Positions 18,096-27,061 of a stretch of 55,705 nucleotides of DNA are shown here, one piece after another (the first letter of the stretch is position 1; each line of letters opens with the position of its first letter). Below the pieces are notes generated by a model, which was not told the DNA's origin, did not search any database, and was given only the letters and a program-made list of their open reading frames with translations. The translations under genes and the position numbers were made by a program. Source of the stretch: Candidatus Poribacteria bacterium (GTDB lineage: Bacteria > Poribacteria > WGA-4E > PCPOR2b). Location: the NCBI GenBank assembly GCA_022826645.1, contig JAJDUM010000086.1:1-55705 (forward strand), in the 5' to 3' direction.

Positions 18096-18980
18096 ATGAA
18101 GATATGCCTCCTCGGAGGGGGAAGTTGGATTGCTCCTGTTGCATCAACAATCTGTCACCTAAACCTCTTCTCTGAAGTTGTTTGGGTGGACGATAAACCA
18201 GTACCACTCCAGGATACGCTGCAAGACCTGAAACAAGCAGTTGCTATTGGCGGCGCTGATACTGAACTCCGCGTGACTTACGATTGGTCGGCACTGGCAG
18301 ATTCACAGATTGTAATTTTACTTCCCCGCACCTCACGCCCCACTCAAGTGCAGCGCCGAGCAAATGTCTCGCTAGCTCAACGTTCTGCTCGGTACATCAA
18401 ACTTCATGCCCCGAAGGCGCGAGTCGTCGTCGCAACACCTTCAGCATGTTCGGTCGCTTTTTACGTCTATCGCGAACTTGCAGCGGAGTCAAATCAAGTG
18501 ATTGGACTCTCTGGTGGAATAGGATCCGCATATCTAAAGTCCCAAATCGCCCATCAACTGCGTGTCTCCGCAGGAGATGTCACAGTTCTTGCCATCGGAA
18601 ATGACGAGGTAATCTACCCGCTCCCGCAATACTGTCGCGTGAACGGTATACCGCTGACGGAGTTATTAGGTGAGGGGCAGATTGATGCATTGACGGAAGC
18701 GACACAGGACACACATAAAAAATCTGGTGCCACCGATGCACCATATACGCTGGCTACTTGGATTGCACAAATTGTTACGGCAATTGTTTTGGACAAGAAA
18801 CGAATCATGTGCGTCAGTTCCCTCATTCAATCGAGTGTGGCGCAGGTGTACCTCAATGTACCAACGCAGATTGGTCAGGGTGGCGCTGAATCGGTTCTTC
18901 AACTTGATTTGATCGACACCCAGCGCGAACAGTTTACCCAATTGGTAGCAAAAAGCGTTAAAGAACAACGAATATTTTAG
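18096..18980 (+). CDS. Malate/lactate dehydrogenase-like protein
   Basis: The 294-aa protein has an N-terminal Rossmann fold: MKICLLGGGSWIAPVA, then EVVWVDDKP with the acidic residue that binds NAD ribose. A central DSQIVILLPRTSRPT segment and a later IGLSGGIGSAYLKSQIAHQL correspond to the D-D-V-V/TG-P and 'G..LDS.R...' stretches of malate and lactate dehydrogenases. The catalytic Arg and His are not evident in their usual motifs, so this is a divergent or altered-specificity member. I start at the ATG at 18096, which begins the Rossmann strand; ATG 18081 would add five residues. It precedes xdhC by 24 bases and is probably co-transcribed with it. Confidence 0.7.
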   Translation: MKICLLGGGSWIAPVASTICHLNLFSEVVWVDDKPVPLQDTLQDLKQAVAIGGADTELRVTYDWSALADSQIVILLPRTSRPTQVQRRANVSLAQRSARYIKLHAPKARVVVATPSACSVAFYVYRELAAESNQVIGLSGGIGSAYLKSQIAHQLRVSAGDVTVLAIGNDEVIYPLPQYCRVNGIPLTELLGEGQIDALTEATQDTHKKSGATDAPYTLATWIAQIVTAIVLDKKRIMCVSSLIQSSVAQVYLNVPTQIGQGGAESVLQLDLIDTQREQFTQLVAKSVKEQRIF

Positions 18981-19004
18981 CCGACTTGATGCGAGGGAAG
19001 AAAA

Positions 19005-20135
19005 ATGAGAGAGATATATCAAAAAGTCATAGAACTAATTGAATCCGAAGAGATTGGTGCCTATTGTACAGTTGTTGAAACGAAAGGATCCACGCCGCAA
19101 AAACCGGGGTCCAAGTTGCTAATTTTGCCGGACCTACGCAACGTCGGGACACTTGGCGGTGGATGCGTAGAGGCAGAAGCGCGGCGGCAGGCGATCGGGT
19201 TGATGCAGGGCGGTGTCCCGCGTCTGCTCGATTTTCAGCTAGATAGCGACTACGGGTGGGACGATGGTCTTATTTGCGGTGGGAATATGAAGATTTTCAT
19301 TGACCTGCCCCAAACCAAAGAGGAGTCGTTTATATTAACTCGGCTGGGGGAACTCTCGGAGGCAAAAATTCCCCTCGTCTCGACCACGATCGTTAAGAGC
19401 GAGGTAGACTATATCCAAGTCGGCGCGAAGATGCTGTTTGCAGCGAATGGCGAAAAGGTCGGTTCGTTAGGAGATGCGGTGTTGGAGACGGCACTCCAAA
19501 ATGAACTGATGGAGGTCCTAGAAAAGGATGCCCCCGGCGTGTTTCGGTGGCAAGTCGAAGACTCTGACGACAGAGAGGAAGCGGTTTGGGTCTTTATGGA
19601 TGCGGTACAGCCCCGTCCGACACTGCTTATTGCCGGTGCAGGACATGTCGGACAAGCGCTGTGTCATCTCGGAAAATGGCTCGGCTTTAATGTTGCAATC
19701 GTTGATGACCGGGCTGACTTCGCCTCTGAAGAGCGTCTCCCCGAAGCTGACGAAATCATCATCGGTGATATTGCGGAGGAGTTGCGTAAGTATCCCGTCG
19801 ACCATTTGACGTACGCCGTCGTTGTCACACGGGGACATCAGCACGATGAAGAAGCCCTCCACAGTGTCATTGAGTCGAATGCACGGTATGTCGGTCTGAT
19901 TGGCAGCCGTCGAAAAATTAAGTTAATCTATGATGATCTGAGAGACATGGGTATCTCCGAAGAGAGACTCGCACAAGTATACGCGCCGATTGGGTTGGAT
20001 ATCAACTCCAAGACTGTGCCGGAAATTGCAGTGAGTATCGCTGCACAACTCATTCAGGTCCGCAATAGTACGAAGCCAGACATCCACTTTGATGCACAAC
20101 CGGCGAGAATGCCCACAATTAAGGTCGGCGCATGA
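19005..20135 (+). CDS. XdhC/CoxI family protein
   Basis: The 376-aa protein has the two-part XdhC architecture. The N-terminal XdhC_CoxI domain shows 'VVETKGSTPQKPGSKLLI', 'GTLGGGCVEAEA' and 'LICGGNMKIFID'. The C-terminal Rossmann domain starts with 'LLIAGAGHVGQALCHLGK' and carries 'VTRGHQHDEEAL' and 'YVGLIGSRRKI'. XdhC proteins insert or sulfurate molybdenum cofactor in xanthine-dehydrogenase-type enzymes. No molybdenum hydroxylase genes lie in the window, so its client is elsewhere. The ribosome-binding site is 'gagggaag', and it follows the dehydrogenase-like gene closely. Length is normal for the fused form. Confidence 0.93.
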   Translation: MREIYQKVIELIESEEIGAYCTVVETKGSTPQKPGSKLLILPDLRNVGTLGGGCVEAEARRQAIGLMQGGVPRLLDFQLDSDYGWDDGLICGGNMKIFIDLPQTKEESFILTRLGELSEAKIPLVSTTIVKSEVDYIQVGAKMLFAANGEKVGSLGDAVLETALQNELMEVLEKDAPGVFRWQVEDSDDREEAVWVFMDAVQPRPTLLIAGAGHVGQALCHLGKWLGFNVAIVDDRADFASEERLPEADEIIIGDIAEELRKYPVDHLTYAVVVTRGHQHDEEALHSVIESNARYVGLIGSRRKIKLIYDDLRDMGISEERLAQVYAPIGLDINSKTVPEIAVSIAAQLIQVRNSTKPDIHFDAQPARMPTIKVGA

Positions 20136-20153
20136 TTTCCACGGGGCAGAGTG

Positions 20154-20489
20154 ATGGTAACCATTCAGTTAGACGGTGACAAGCATTACACCGCGAAAGA
20201 GGCTGTTGAATTGGCGAGACTCGCCCTCGATTTTATCGGGGAACAAGGGGCTGACAGCGATCTCCGGTATGCTGCGTCAGATGTCTACTGGATTTTGCGA
20301 AATTTGCTTGATTACGTGAACCAGCAGGCGGGTGGGGAATTTATCCTCAAACGCCTCAGAAAAGGTTCGTGGGGACTTGAGTACAACGATAAAACAGCAG
20401 CAAAACGCAAAGCTGACGACGCTGCGCGTCGAGAACTTAAGCGTACACAAGAATACCTTGAACAACTGAAAACTCGCCGTTCATCTTAG
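20154..20489 (+). CDS. Hypothetical protein, 111 aa
   Basis: This is a small, charged, mostly helical protein. It opens with a short strand pair (MVTIQLDGDKHYTAKEAVEL) and ends in a basic coiled segment (KTAAKRKADDAARRELKRTQ). No family is recognised. It begins 18 bases after xdhC, so it is probably the last gene of that transcript. An overlapping GTG at 20151 is an equally possible start. It meets the RecQ gene and a transposase relic tail to tail. Confidence 0.55.
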   Translation: MVTIQLDGDKHYTAKEAVELARLALDFIGEQGADSDLRYAASDVYWILRNLLDYVNQQAGGEFILKRLRKGSWGLEYNDKTAAKRKADDAARRELKRTQEYLEQLKTRRSS

Positions 20490-20657
20490 TAATAGACCGT
20501 TAACGAAATCCCTCCTCCGTACAGAATTCTCATAGCAATATCGTATAATCTCATTCAACGATTCTTCCCCTCGAATCCCACGATCATAATATCCCTCTTG
20601 CCATACCGCGCCAGCCCCGCCTACCAGGTGTGCTACAGTGTTGCGCAAATGTCTTTG
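20481..20657 (-). pseudogene. C-terminal fragment of a REP-associated (Y1) transposase
   Basis: The minus strand encodes 'QRHLRNTVAHLVGGAGAVWQ', then 'EGYYDRGIRGEESLNEIIRY' and 'CYENSVRRRDFVNGLLL' to a stop. 'WQ.GYYDR.IR.EE.L..I..Y...N.VRR' is the closing signature of Y1/RAYT transposases, seen also in 28015-28635. The HUH catalytic half is absent, since the frame upstream runs into recQ in a different frame. This is a truncated relic lodged between recQ and the xdhC operon. Confidence 0.75.
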
Positions 20658-20664
20658 ACCAACG

Positions 20665-22515
20665 CTAGCGCGTCGTGATCCGCTGCTTATTATTGGTAAC
20701 CTCCTCAATGAGCGAATTATAGGCATCGAGAAGGCTCGGATCGCAGATGTCACAGAGGTTGCAGTGATAGTCGTCATCGACCCGTTCCCCGAAATATTGT
20801 CTCACCAACTTGCCCCTGCAACTGCCCGTTTTCGCATAGAGAATCATCTGGTCGAGTTGATACCGCTTGTTTTGGATATATTGCTTCTCACCCACCTTGT
20901 CCTCGGACATGTGCTCAAACAGTTTGCTTCCATGAAACAACTCAATCAACATCGTATCCTCCGCCCCCGAGTATCTTAGATCCCCATCGCTTTGTAGATC
21001 ACTCAATTCCTCTATCAATTCATCTGGCTGTAGGTCATGTTCTTGGCAGAAATCGATTGTCCGAATTTCTGGCTGATCCCGTAGACTATCCAATATCCTC
21101 GACTCGCCGTCTGAATCGTTGATAAGATCCACGGATATGTTCGATGGGATGTTGGACATCCTTTCGAGGAAACCGAGTTTTTCGAGATAGCTAATTCCTA
21201 CCCGAATTCTGCTTTCATCAACATCACCTCTGGATTCCATCTCCTGTGTGTTGACCAACCGGAACTTACCGACCGATGGCGAGTCCTCGATCAGCTTCAG
21301 CAACTTTAAGAGGTTTGGCTGATTGGGTGCGCTCTCTTCTATAAAAAAATCCTGCAAACGTCTGTCGCCCGAACAGAAGAACAGGATACACTTCGAATCC
21401 TTACCGTCCCGTCCCGCGCGTCCCGCTTCCTGATAGTAGTGTTCGAGTGATCCTGAAATTGTCCAATGGATAACATACCGGATGTCCGGCTTATCAATTC
21501 CCATCCCAAATGCGTTGGTCGCAACCACGATTTCGATCCCCGCGTCTGTATCGTCGAAAAACGCATCTTGCACCCGCGTCCGCTCGGATTCCTCACGAGC
21601 CCCATGATAGAAATCGACACGGTATCCTTCGGTCTTAAGATGTGCCGAAATCTCCTCAGTCTGCCGCCGCGTGCCGGCATACACAATTCCTTTCCCGGTG
21701 AGCTGCTCTAGCTGCTTTGTTAGTAGTTGATACTTTTCCGGTTCGCCCGGCACCTCGCAGACACTGAACTTTAGATTGGGACGCTCTACACTCCGGATTA
21801 AGGTGTCGCACTGCTCGGCTTGGAGTTGGTTTACGATATCCTCCCGCACATCCGGTGTCGCAGTCGCCGTGAATAGCGCAGCGGAATAGGGCTGCACCGC
21901 TTGGATAGCAGTCCGGAGCGCAAGGTAATCTGGTCGAAAATCGTGACCCCATTGAGAGATGCAGTGTGCTTCATCAACCACGAAAAGCGAAATCTTATGG
22001 GATTTTAAGGTGTTCAGGAAGCGGCGACTACGGAACCGTTCAGGCGACACATACAGCAGCTTCATCTCACCGTTTTCCAATCGCTCCAGTTCCTGTTGAT
22101 ATTCTTCAGAAGTCAAACCGCTATTCAGTAAGCCTACCGAATCAATTTTCCTTCCTTGCAAGGCATCTACTTGGTCTTTCATCAACGAGATTAACGGCGA
22201 AATCACCACCGTAAGCCCCGGCAACATCAGTCCGGGCAACTGATAACAGATGGATTTCCCAAACGCAGTCGGGAAAGCGCCGAGCAGGTTCGTACCAGAT
22301 AGCAGTTTTTCGACTACCTCACGTTGACCTTCGCGGAAATCGTCATATCCAAAATATTCTTTCAGTGCTACCCGCGGATCTGGAAGGTTTATCAGAGTAT
22401 TATTTGACGCTTTAATCCCTCTATTAAACAAGGCGTCAACTGTTCTACGGATTACTTCGATAATCAACAAAGGATCCCTTTCTTGGGGATAGGATGGTGG
22501 ACTGTGCAACCACAA
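20665..22515 (-). CDS. recQ: ATP-dependent DNA helicase RecQ
   Basis: The protein is up to 616 aa and unwinds DNA 3'-5' during recombination and fork repair. Helicase motifs are in order: FREGQREVVEKLLSG (motif 0), AFPTAFGKSICYQLP (Walker A), VISPLISLMKDQVDAL, VVDEAHCISQWGHDFRPDY (DEAH), ALFTATATPDV, GIVYAGTRRQTEE, ATNAFGMGIDKPD, HYYQEAGRAGRDG. The RecQ zinc site follows (CRGKLVRQYFGE, CNLCDIC). There is no HRDC domain. The Walker A has Ala where most RecQ proteins have Gly (PTGxGKS). The longest frame starts at a TTG; adjacent TTG codons near 22467-22470, after 'aaaggga', are likelier starts. Confidence 0.94.
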   Translation of the reverse strand: MWLHSPPSYPQERDPLLIIEVIRRTVDALFNRGIKASNNTLINLPDPRVALKEYFGYDDFREGQREVVEKLLSGTNLLGAFPTAFGKSICYQLPGLMLPGLTVVISPLISLMKDQVDALQGRKIDSVGLLNSGLTSEEYQQELERLENGEMKLLYVSPERFRSRRFLNTLKSHKISLFVVDEAHCISQWGHDFRPDYLALRTAIQAVQPYSAALFTATATPDVREDIVNQLQAEQCDTLIRSVERPNLKFSVCEVPGEPEKYQLLTKQLEQLTGKGIVYAGTRRQTEEISAHLKTEGYRVDFYHGAREESERTRVQDAFFDDTDAGIEIVVATNAFGMGIDKPDIRYVIHWTISGSLEHYYQEAGRAGRDGKDSKCILFFCSGDRRLQDFFIEESAPNQPNLLKLLKLIEDSPSVGKFRLVNTQEMESRGDVDESRIRVGISYLEKLGFLERMSNIPSNISVDLINDSDGESRILDSLRDQPEIRTIDFCQEHDLQPDELIEELSDLQSDGDLRYSGAEDTMLIELFHGSKLFEHMSEDKVGEKQYIQNKRYQLDQMILYAKTGSCRGKLVRQYFGERVDDDYHCNLCDICDPSLLDAYNSLIEEVTNNKQRITTR

Positions 22516-22694
22516 TCAAAATACCACAGCGTTGGCTATAAAATCAACGTTTATTGCGCACAGGAAATTTGTAACATATCTCAGTGAGGAATTGGTATAA
22601 TATCTCAAGTTGCTGGGTTATGCTAACATTACCCGCCTGCGATTCTGTAGAATTTCTGCAAAAAGTGTTAGATTTTGTTAGATTCTGTTAGATT

Positions 22695-22724
22695 TTGACA
22701 TAATTGAGGCGGGTATGCTATGCT
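22695..22724 (+). promoter_or_regulatory. Promoter upstream of PhyH 2
   Basis: TTGACA (22695-22700) and TATGCT (22719-22724) are 18 bases apart. Just upstream, 'gttagatt(t/c)tgttagatt' units are repeated three times in tandem (about 22666-22696), a possible regulator-binding array. The PhyH start codon is 45 bases beyond the -10 box. Confidence 0.55.
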
Positions 22725-22769
22725 CTTGACCCGACAACAGCATCCCTATTCCAACACGGAGATTCACCT

Positions 22770-23660
22770 ATGGCAACAGATTCGACTGTAGCAGTTGAAG
22801 ATATCGAAGTATTTGCAGACAACTTGAATCCCCAAACGGCTGCGGAGACGTTTAAGAAGCACGGCGCGCTGGTTGTCCGTGGCTTAATGAAACCGTACAT
22901 CGATGAAATCCACCGAGACATTGAGGCGGCTGCCGCTGAGTCGATCGCTTCGCTTGATTGTGCGGAGAAAATTGTGGAGGGTTGGCGGACGTCAAACGGG
23001 ACTCTGTTTCTGCCTGCGCCGCCCGGCTACTCCCGTGATAAGCAGATCATGGTTTTGGCGGTCAACTATTATACCAGTGCCGCATTTTTTCGATCCGCAC
23101 TCGATGAGCGTGCGATAGACATTGTTGAGGCGATTCTGGGAGAGAATGTCGAGGTCTACGGGCAAGGACAGTGCCTCTATAAAGAACCGGTCGGTGGACA
23201 CCCGAAGCACCTGCATCAAGATTCCGCATACTTCGAACACCGTTACGAAGGTCCCGTGGGCATTCTGAACTATGTGGTAGACACGGATCTGGTGAACGGT
23301 GCGCTGCATGTCGTTCCCGGTTCACATCGGCTCGGTCAACTCAAGCATATTGATACCTTTTCGCACCTCGGCTTGGATGATGATGAATGGCCCTGGGAAC
23401 GGGCGCTGCCGATTATCGGTGAAGCGGGGGACTCCATCTTTTTCCACGTCAAGATGATTCACGGTTCCAAGCAGAACCACTCGGACAAGCCGCGTCCGGT
23501 ATTCATTAACCGTTACCGACGGGTGGACGATTACGTTGTTATTGGTGGTACCACCACCGCAAATCGTGCGGAAGCAGAGAAACGGGCTGCCGAGGCGAAG
23601 AAAACGAATGAGCAGCGCGGGTTGATGGTTCGGGGATTTCGTCCCTACACCCAAGCGTGA
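22770..23660 (+). CDS. PhyH family dioxygenase 2
   Basis: The 296-aa Fe(II)/2-oxoglutarate dioxygenase has the triad H149-Q-D151 (KHLHQDSAYFEHR) and distal H231 (VKMIHGSKQNHSDKPR). The Arg in 'KPRPVFINRYR' would bind 2-oxoglutarate. 'GALHVVPGSHRLGQL' is the classic PhyH strand. I place the start at 22770, where MATDSTVAVEDI begins after 'cggagattcacct'; the frame is open upstream but that part overlaps the promoter. It heads the PhyH cluster and is followed after 22 bases by the nucleotidyltransferase, probably on one transcript. It is more distant from the tandem triplet than those are from each other. Confidence 0.9.
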   Translation: MATDSTVAVEDIEVFADNLNPQTAAETFKKHGALVVRGLMKPYIDEIHRDIEAAAAESIASLDCAEKIVEGWRTSNGTLFLPAPPGYSRDKQIMVLAVNYYTSAAFFRSALDERAIDIVEAILGENVEVYGQGQCLYKEPVGGHPKHLHQDSAYFEHRYEGPVGILNYVVDTDLVNGALHVVPGSHRLGQLKHIDTFSHLGLDDDEWPWERALPIIGEAGDSIFFHVKMIHGSKQNHSDKPRPVFINRYRRVDDYVVIGGTTTANRAEAEKRAAEAKKTNEQRGLMVRGFRPYTQA

Positions 23661-23682
23661 AAAGGGACGCCATAAGTGGGAA

Positions 23683-24558
23683 ATGAAATCGATAAATTTC
23701 GTCCACAGCAAAACTGCCCCTATCGTCGAAAACCTTGCCAAATTGGAAGGCGTGGAGGCAATTTTGTGTTTCGGTTCGTATGCGATGGGCACGTTTGATG
23801 AATACTCCGATCTTGACCTTTTCGCCTTCTGCGAACCTGAGATTGTTTCCCCCGCAGATCGACGCCGCGTCTTGAAAAGTGTTGAGGGTGCTACTCACTT
23901 TGAGGACAGCCAGGGCGCATCGGGCTGGGATAATCAGTGGTCTCCCCAAGTCGATCAGTTCCGTGTGAATGAGACTCGATTCGAGATTTCGTACAACACC
24001 TTGGACTGGATCGGCACCGTTGTCAGGCGGGTCACGCAGGAAGGTGCGACATCTATTCCTGAACAAAAATTCCGCCCCTATACGATGCTTGGGCTCTTGG
24101 AGAACGGAATTATTCTGCACGATCCCGATTCATTCTTGAGGAATCTTATCGATCGCCTCTATCCTTATCCAGCTCAACTCAAGGGGCAGTTGATTTCAGA
24201 CAGCCTGTGCACGCTGAAAGATTGTCTTGCGGAACTTAAAGACGGAAATAAAAGAGGATTCGGTCTTACATTTTTCCATTTCTTTTTTCACAGAATGTGT
24301 GATGCACTTTACACCCTTCTGTTCGCCCTTAATGAAAAATATGACCCAGCGGTCAAGCGACCTGAAGTGGAATACGAAAAGTTGAGTCTATTGCCTCCCA
24401 ATTTTCTTGAAAGATACACCGAACTCCTTGAGGGACCCTTCCATAAGAACGGAAGGCAGCGAGCCATTCGTGAATTAGAAATCCTTGTCACCGAGATTGA
24501 GATGCTGATTACCGAATCAACTGATTCAGATGGAGGACAGAACTATGGGGTTGACTGA
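23683..24558 (+). CDS. Nucleotidyltransferase-domain protein
   Basis: The 291-aa protein carries a Pol-beta-like nucleotidyltransferase domain at residues ~10-110. The active-site motif is 'ILCFGSYAMGTFDEYSDLDL' (G-S-Y...D-x-D), and an acidic third-site candidate lies in 'TRFEISY'. The C-terminal ~150 residues are helical with aromatic patches (FGLTFFHFFFHRMCDALYTL). This resembles DUF4037 or aminoglycoside adenylyltransferase-like stand-alone enzymes. The substrate, small molecule or protein, is unknown. It ends 14 bases into the next PhyH gene, so the two are translationally coupled. Confidence 0.8.
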   Translation: MKSINFVHSKTAPIVENLAKLEGVEAILCFGSYAMGTFDEYSDLDLFAFCEPEIVSPADRRRVLKSVEGATHFEDSQGASGWDNQWSPQVDQFRVNETRFEISYNTLDWIGTVVRRVTQEGATSIPEQKFRPYTMLGLLENGIILHDPDSFLRNLIDRLYPYPAQLKGQLISDSLCTLKDCLAELKDGNKRGFGLTFFHFFFHRMCDALYTLLFALNEKYDPAVKRPEVEYEKLSLLPPNFLERYTELLEGPFHKNGRQRAIRELEILVTEIEMLITESTDSDGGQNYGVD

Positions 24559-25351
24559 AGAGGAACGCTTCCGTTTCGATTTAACCGGCTTTCTGATACG
24601 TCCGGCTATCCTTACGTCGGCAGAGATTACTGAGATTAGAGATCAGATATACCATATCAGACACGATGTGGAATCATTGCCTCCAGAACATCGCGCTGTG
24701 CCGAGTGGTCCGTCGAGTGTACTAATTGATCACCCAAAGGTCATTGACGTGCTACACGACATTATTGGTCCGGATATTCGGCTTGAAAATAGCTATTGTG
24801 TCTGGCGTCGAAAAGGGGAGGCGCACGGAGATCTGCATGGTGGAGGACCCCAACAGGCAGACCCTATCTTCGGCTACCGTGTCAGGGAAGGACGGATTCA
24901 CGCGGGGATGGTGCGGGTTGTCTTTGAACTGACCGATGTCGGTAAGGAAGATGGGGGGACGCATTTCATTGTCGGCAGCCACAAGTCAAATTTTCCGATG
25001 CACCCAGATCATCTGTCGTTGGAGCCGGGAAAACGAAGCCCGTTCTTGATGAGTTACGACTGCCCAGCTGGCAGTGCGGTCTTTTTCACGGAAAATCTCT
25101 GTCACGCGGGACCCATGTGGCAACGGGAAGAACCGCGCGTAACGGTGCTGAACGCTTACGCCCACCTCGCAACCCATTGGCATCGGTTGACGGTTCCCCC
25201 TGAAGTGATCGCCGGGCTGCCACGAGAAAAGCAAGCCTATTTCCGTGAGCCGTGGATCGCCGATTTCCGTACCCGTCCAGCGACCCATAATACAATGGAA
25301 CGTTTTATCAACAATGATGAGTCGTCGGTGAATACCGATCACCGTCCCTGA
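24545..25351 (+). CDS. PhyH family dioxygenase 3 (tandem copy A)
   Basis: The 268-aa protein is the first of three head-to-tail paralogues. It starts at 24545 behind 'ggaggacagaact', overlapping the nucleotidyltransferase stop. The metal-site region reads GEAHGDLHGGGPQQADPIFG, so the proximal ligands may be H-G-D, or the following H-G-G if register differs. The distal His is in 'ENLCHAGPMWQREEPR'. 'GGTHFIVGSHKSNFPMHPDH' is the central PhyH strand. Copies at 25375 and 26212 have H-G-E at the same place. Divergence from the other two is clearly greater than theirs from each other. Substrate is unknown. Confidence 0.9.
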   Translation: MGLTEEERFRFDLTGFLIRPAILTSAEITEIRDQIYHIRHDVESLPPEHRAVPSGPSSVLIDHPKVIDVLHDIIGPDIRLENSYCVWRRKGEAHGDLHGGGPQQADPIFGYRVREGRIHAGMVRVVFELTDVGKEDGGTHFIVGSHKSNFPMHPDHLSLEPGKRSPFLMSYDCPAGSAVFFTENLCHAGPMWQREEPRVTVLNAYAHLATHWHRLTVPPEVIAGLPREKQAYFREPWIADFRTRPATHNTMERFINNDESSVNTDHRP

Positions 25352-25374
25352 ATCCGACATATAGAGGGAGCAAT

Positions 25375-26181
25375 ATGGCAATGAGCGAAGAGGAACGTTT
25401 CCGGTTTGACTTAACCGGTTTTCTGGTTCGTCCAGCGATCTTGACGCCCGATGAGGTCGCTGCGATCGTTGACCAAGCCGACCGGATTCGGCATAACCCT
25501 GAGTCCCTGCCGCCAGAGCATCGGAGAATTCCGGGAGGTGCCGCAAGTCTGCTGATTGATCACCCAAAGGTTATTGAGGTGTTGCACGAGATCATCGGTC
25601 CCGATATCCGGCTAGAGGCTTGTGGATTGACTTGGCGGTTGAAGGGAGAATCGCACGGCGAACTGCACGGCGGTGCACGGGGACAGGCGGATCCGATCTT
25701 CGGCTATCGTGTCCAGAATGGTCGAATTCACGCAGGGATGGTACGAGTTGTTTTTGAACTGACCGATGTTAAGAAGGAGGACGGTGCAACCTGTTTCATC
25801 GTCGGCAGCCACAAGCGAAACTTCCCGATGCACCCGGATCATATGTCGTGGGAGGATGGGAAAGAGAGCGAGTTTTTGGTGCGCTATGAATGCCCGGCGG
25901 GCAGTGCGATCTTTTTTACGGAGAACCTCTGTCATGCAGGACCGATCTGGAAACGGGATACACCGCGTATTGCGATTCTCCATGCCTACGCCCATCTTGC
26001 CACCCACTGGCATCGGTTGACGATTCCCCCTGAAGTGATCGCCGGACTGCCACGAGAAAAGCAAGCCTATTTCCGTGAGCCGTGGATTGCCGATTTCCGA
26101 ACTCGCCCGGCGACTCGTAATACAATGGAACGCTTTATGGGTAACGATGAGCCGGTGGTGAATACCGATCACCGTTCCTGA
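25375..26181 (+). CDS. PhyH family dioxygenase 4 (tandem copy B)
   Basis: The 268-aa second paralogue begins MAMSEEERFRFDLTGFLVRP; 'agagggag' precedes the ATG by four bases, and an in-frame ATG two codons on is an alternative. It is nearly identical to copy C over long stretches (for example LTPDEVAAIVDQADRI and KKEDGATCFIVGSHK). The metal region reads GESHGELHGGARGQADPIFG, so Glu replaces the Asp of copy A. The distal His is in 'ENLCHAGPIWKRDTPR'. It begins 23 bases after copy A. The near-identity to copy C indicates recent duplication or gene conversion. Confidence 0.9.
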   Translation: MAMSEEERFRFDLTGFLVRPAILTPDEVAAIVDQADRIRHNPESLPPEHRRIPGGAASLLIDHPKVIEVLHEIIGPDIRLEACGLTWRLKGESHGELHGGARGQADPIFGYRVQNGRIHAGMVRVVFELTDVKKEDGATCFIVGSHKRNFPMHPDHMSWEDGKESEFLVRYECPAGSAIFFTENLCHAGPIWKRDTPRIAILHAYAHLATHWHRLTIPPEVIAGLPREKQAYFREPWIADFRTRPATRNTMERFMGNDEPVVNTDHRS

Positions 26182-26211
26182 ACCTGAAAACACGAATATG
26201 GAGGAAGCAAT

Positions 26212-27018
26212 ATGGGGTTGACCGAAGAGGAACGTTTCCGGTTTGACTTAACCGGATTTTTAGTCCGTCCAGCGATTCTGACGCCCGATGAAGTTGCTGC
26301 AATTGTTGACCAAGCTGATCGAATTCAGCACAATCCTGAGTCCCTACCGCCGGAGCATCAAGCCATTCCGGGAGGTGCCGCTAGCCTGCTGATTGATCAC
26401 CCGAAAGTTATTGAGGTGCTACACGAAATCATCGGTCCCGATGTTCGACTGGAAGGGTGTGGATTGACTTGGCGGTTGAAGGGAGAATCGCACGGCGAAC
26501 TCCACGGCGGGGGACCGGGACAGGCAGACCCCATCTTCGGCTATCGTGTCCAGAACGGACGAATTCACGCGGGTATGGTGCGGGTCGTCTTTGAACTGAC
26601 CGATGTAAAGAAAGAGGACGGCGCGACCTGCTTTATCGTCGGCAGCCACAAGGCAAACTTCCCGATGCACCCGGATCATCTGTCATGGGAGGATGGGAAG
26701 GAGAGCGAGTTTTTGGTGCGCTACGAATGCCCGGCTGGCAGTGCTATCTTCTTTACGGAAAACCTCTGTCATGCGGGACCGATCTGGAAGCGGGATACAC
26801 CGCGTGTCGCTATTCTCCACGCCTACGCACATCTCGCTACCCACTGGCATCGGCTGAAGATTCCACCAGAGGTGATGGCAGGTTTGCCGCGTGAGAAGTT
26901 GGCTTATTTCCGTGAGCCGTGGGTTGCCGATTTCCGCACCTCGCCTGCAACTATCAATACGATGGAACGCTTTATGGGTAACGATGAACCGCCGGTGAAT
27001 ACAGACCACCAGCCTTGA
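26212..27018 (+). CDS. PhyH family dioxygenase 5 (tandem copy C)
   Basis: The 268-aa third paralogue starts MGLTEEERFRFDLTGFLVRP behind 'ggaggaagcaat'. The metal region is GESHGELHGGGPGQADPIFG, matching copy B except for two residues, and the distal His is in 'ENLCHAGPIWKRDTPR'. The C-terminal segment (PPEVMAGLPREKLAYFREPW) is conserved in all three. It lies 30 bases after copy B in the same likely operon. Fine differences (MAGLPREKLA against IAGLPREKQA) show it has begun to diverge. Confidence 0.9.
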   Translation: MGLTEEERFRFDLTGFLVRPAILTPDEVAAIVDQADRIQHNPESLPPEHQAIPGGAASLLIDHPKVIEVLHEIIGPDVRLEGCGLTWRLKGESHGELHGGGPGQADPIFGYRVQNGRIHAGMVRVVFELTDVKKEDGATCFIVGSHKANFPMHPDHLSWEDGKESEFLVRYECPAGSAIFFTENLCHAGPIWKRDTPRVAILHAYAHLATHWHRLKIPPEVMAGLPREKLAYFREPWVADFRTSPATINTMERFMGNDEPPVNTDHQP

Positions 27019-27061
27019 AGCGACAGGATATGAAACACGAAACGTAACGAAGGAGATATCG

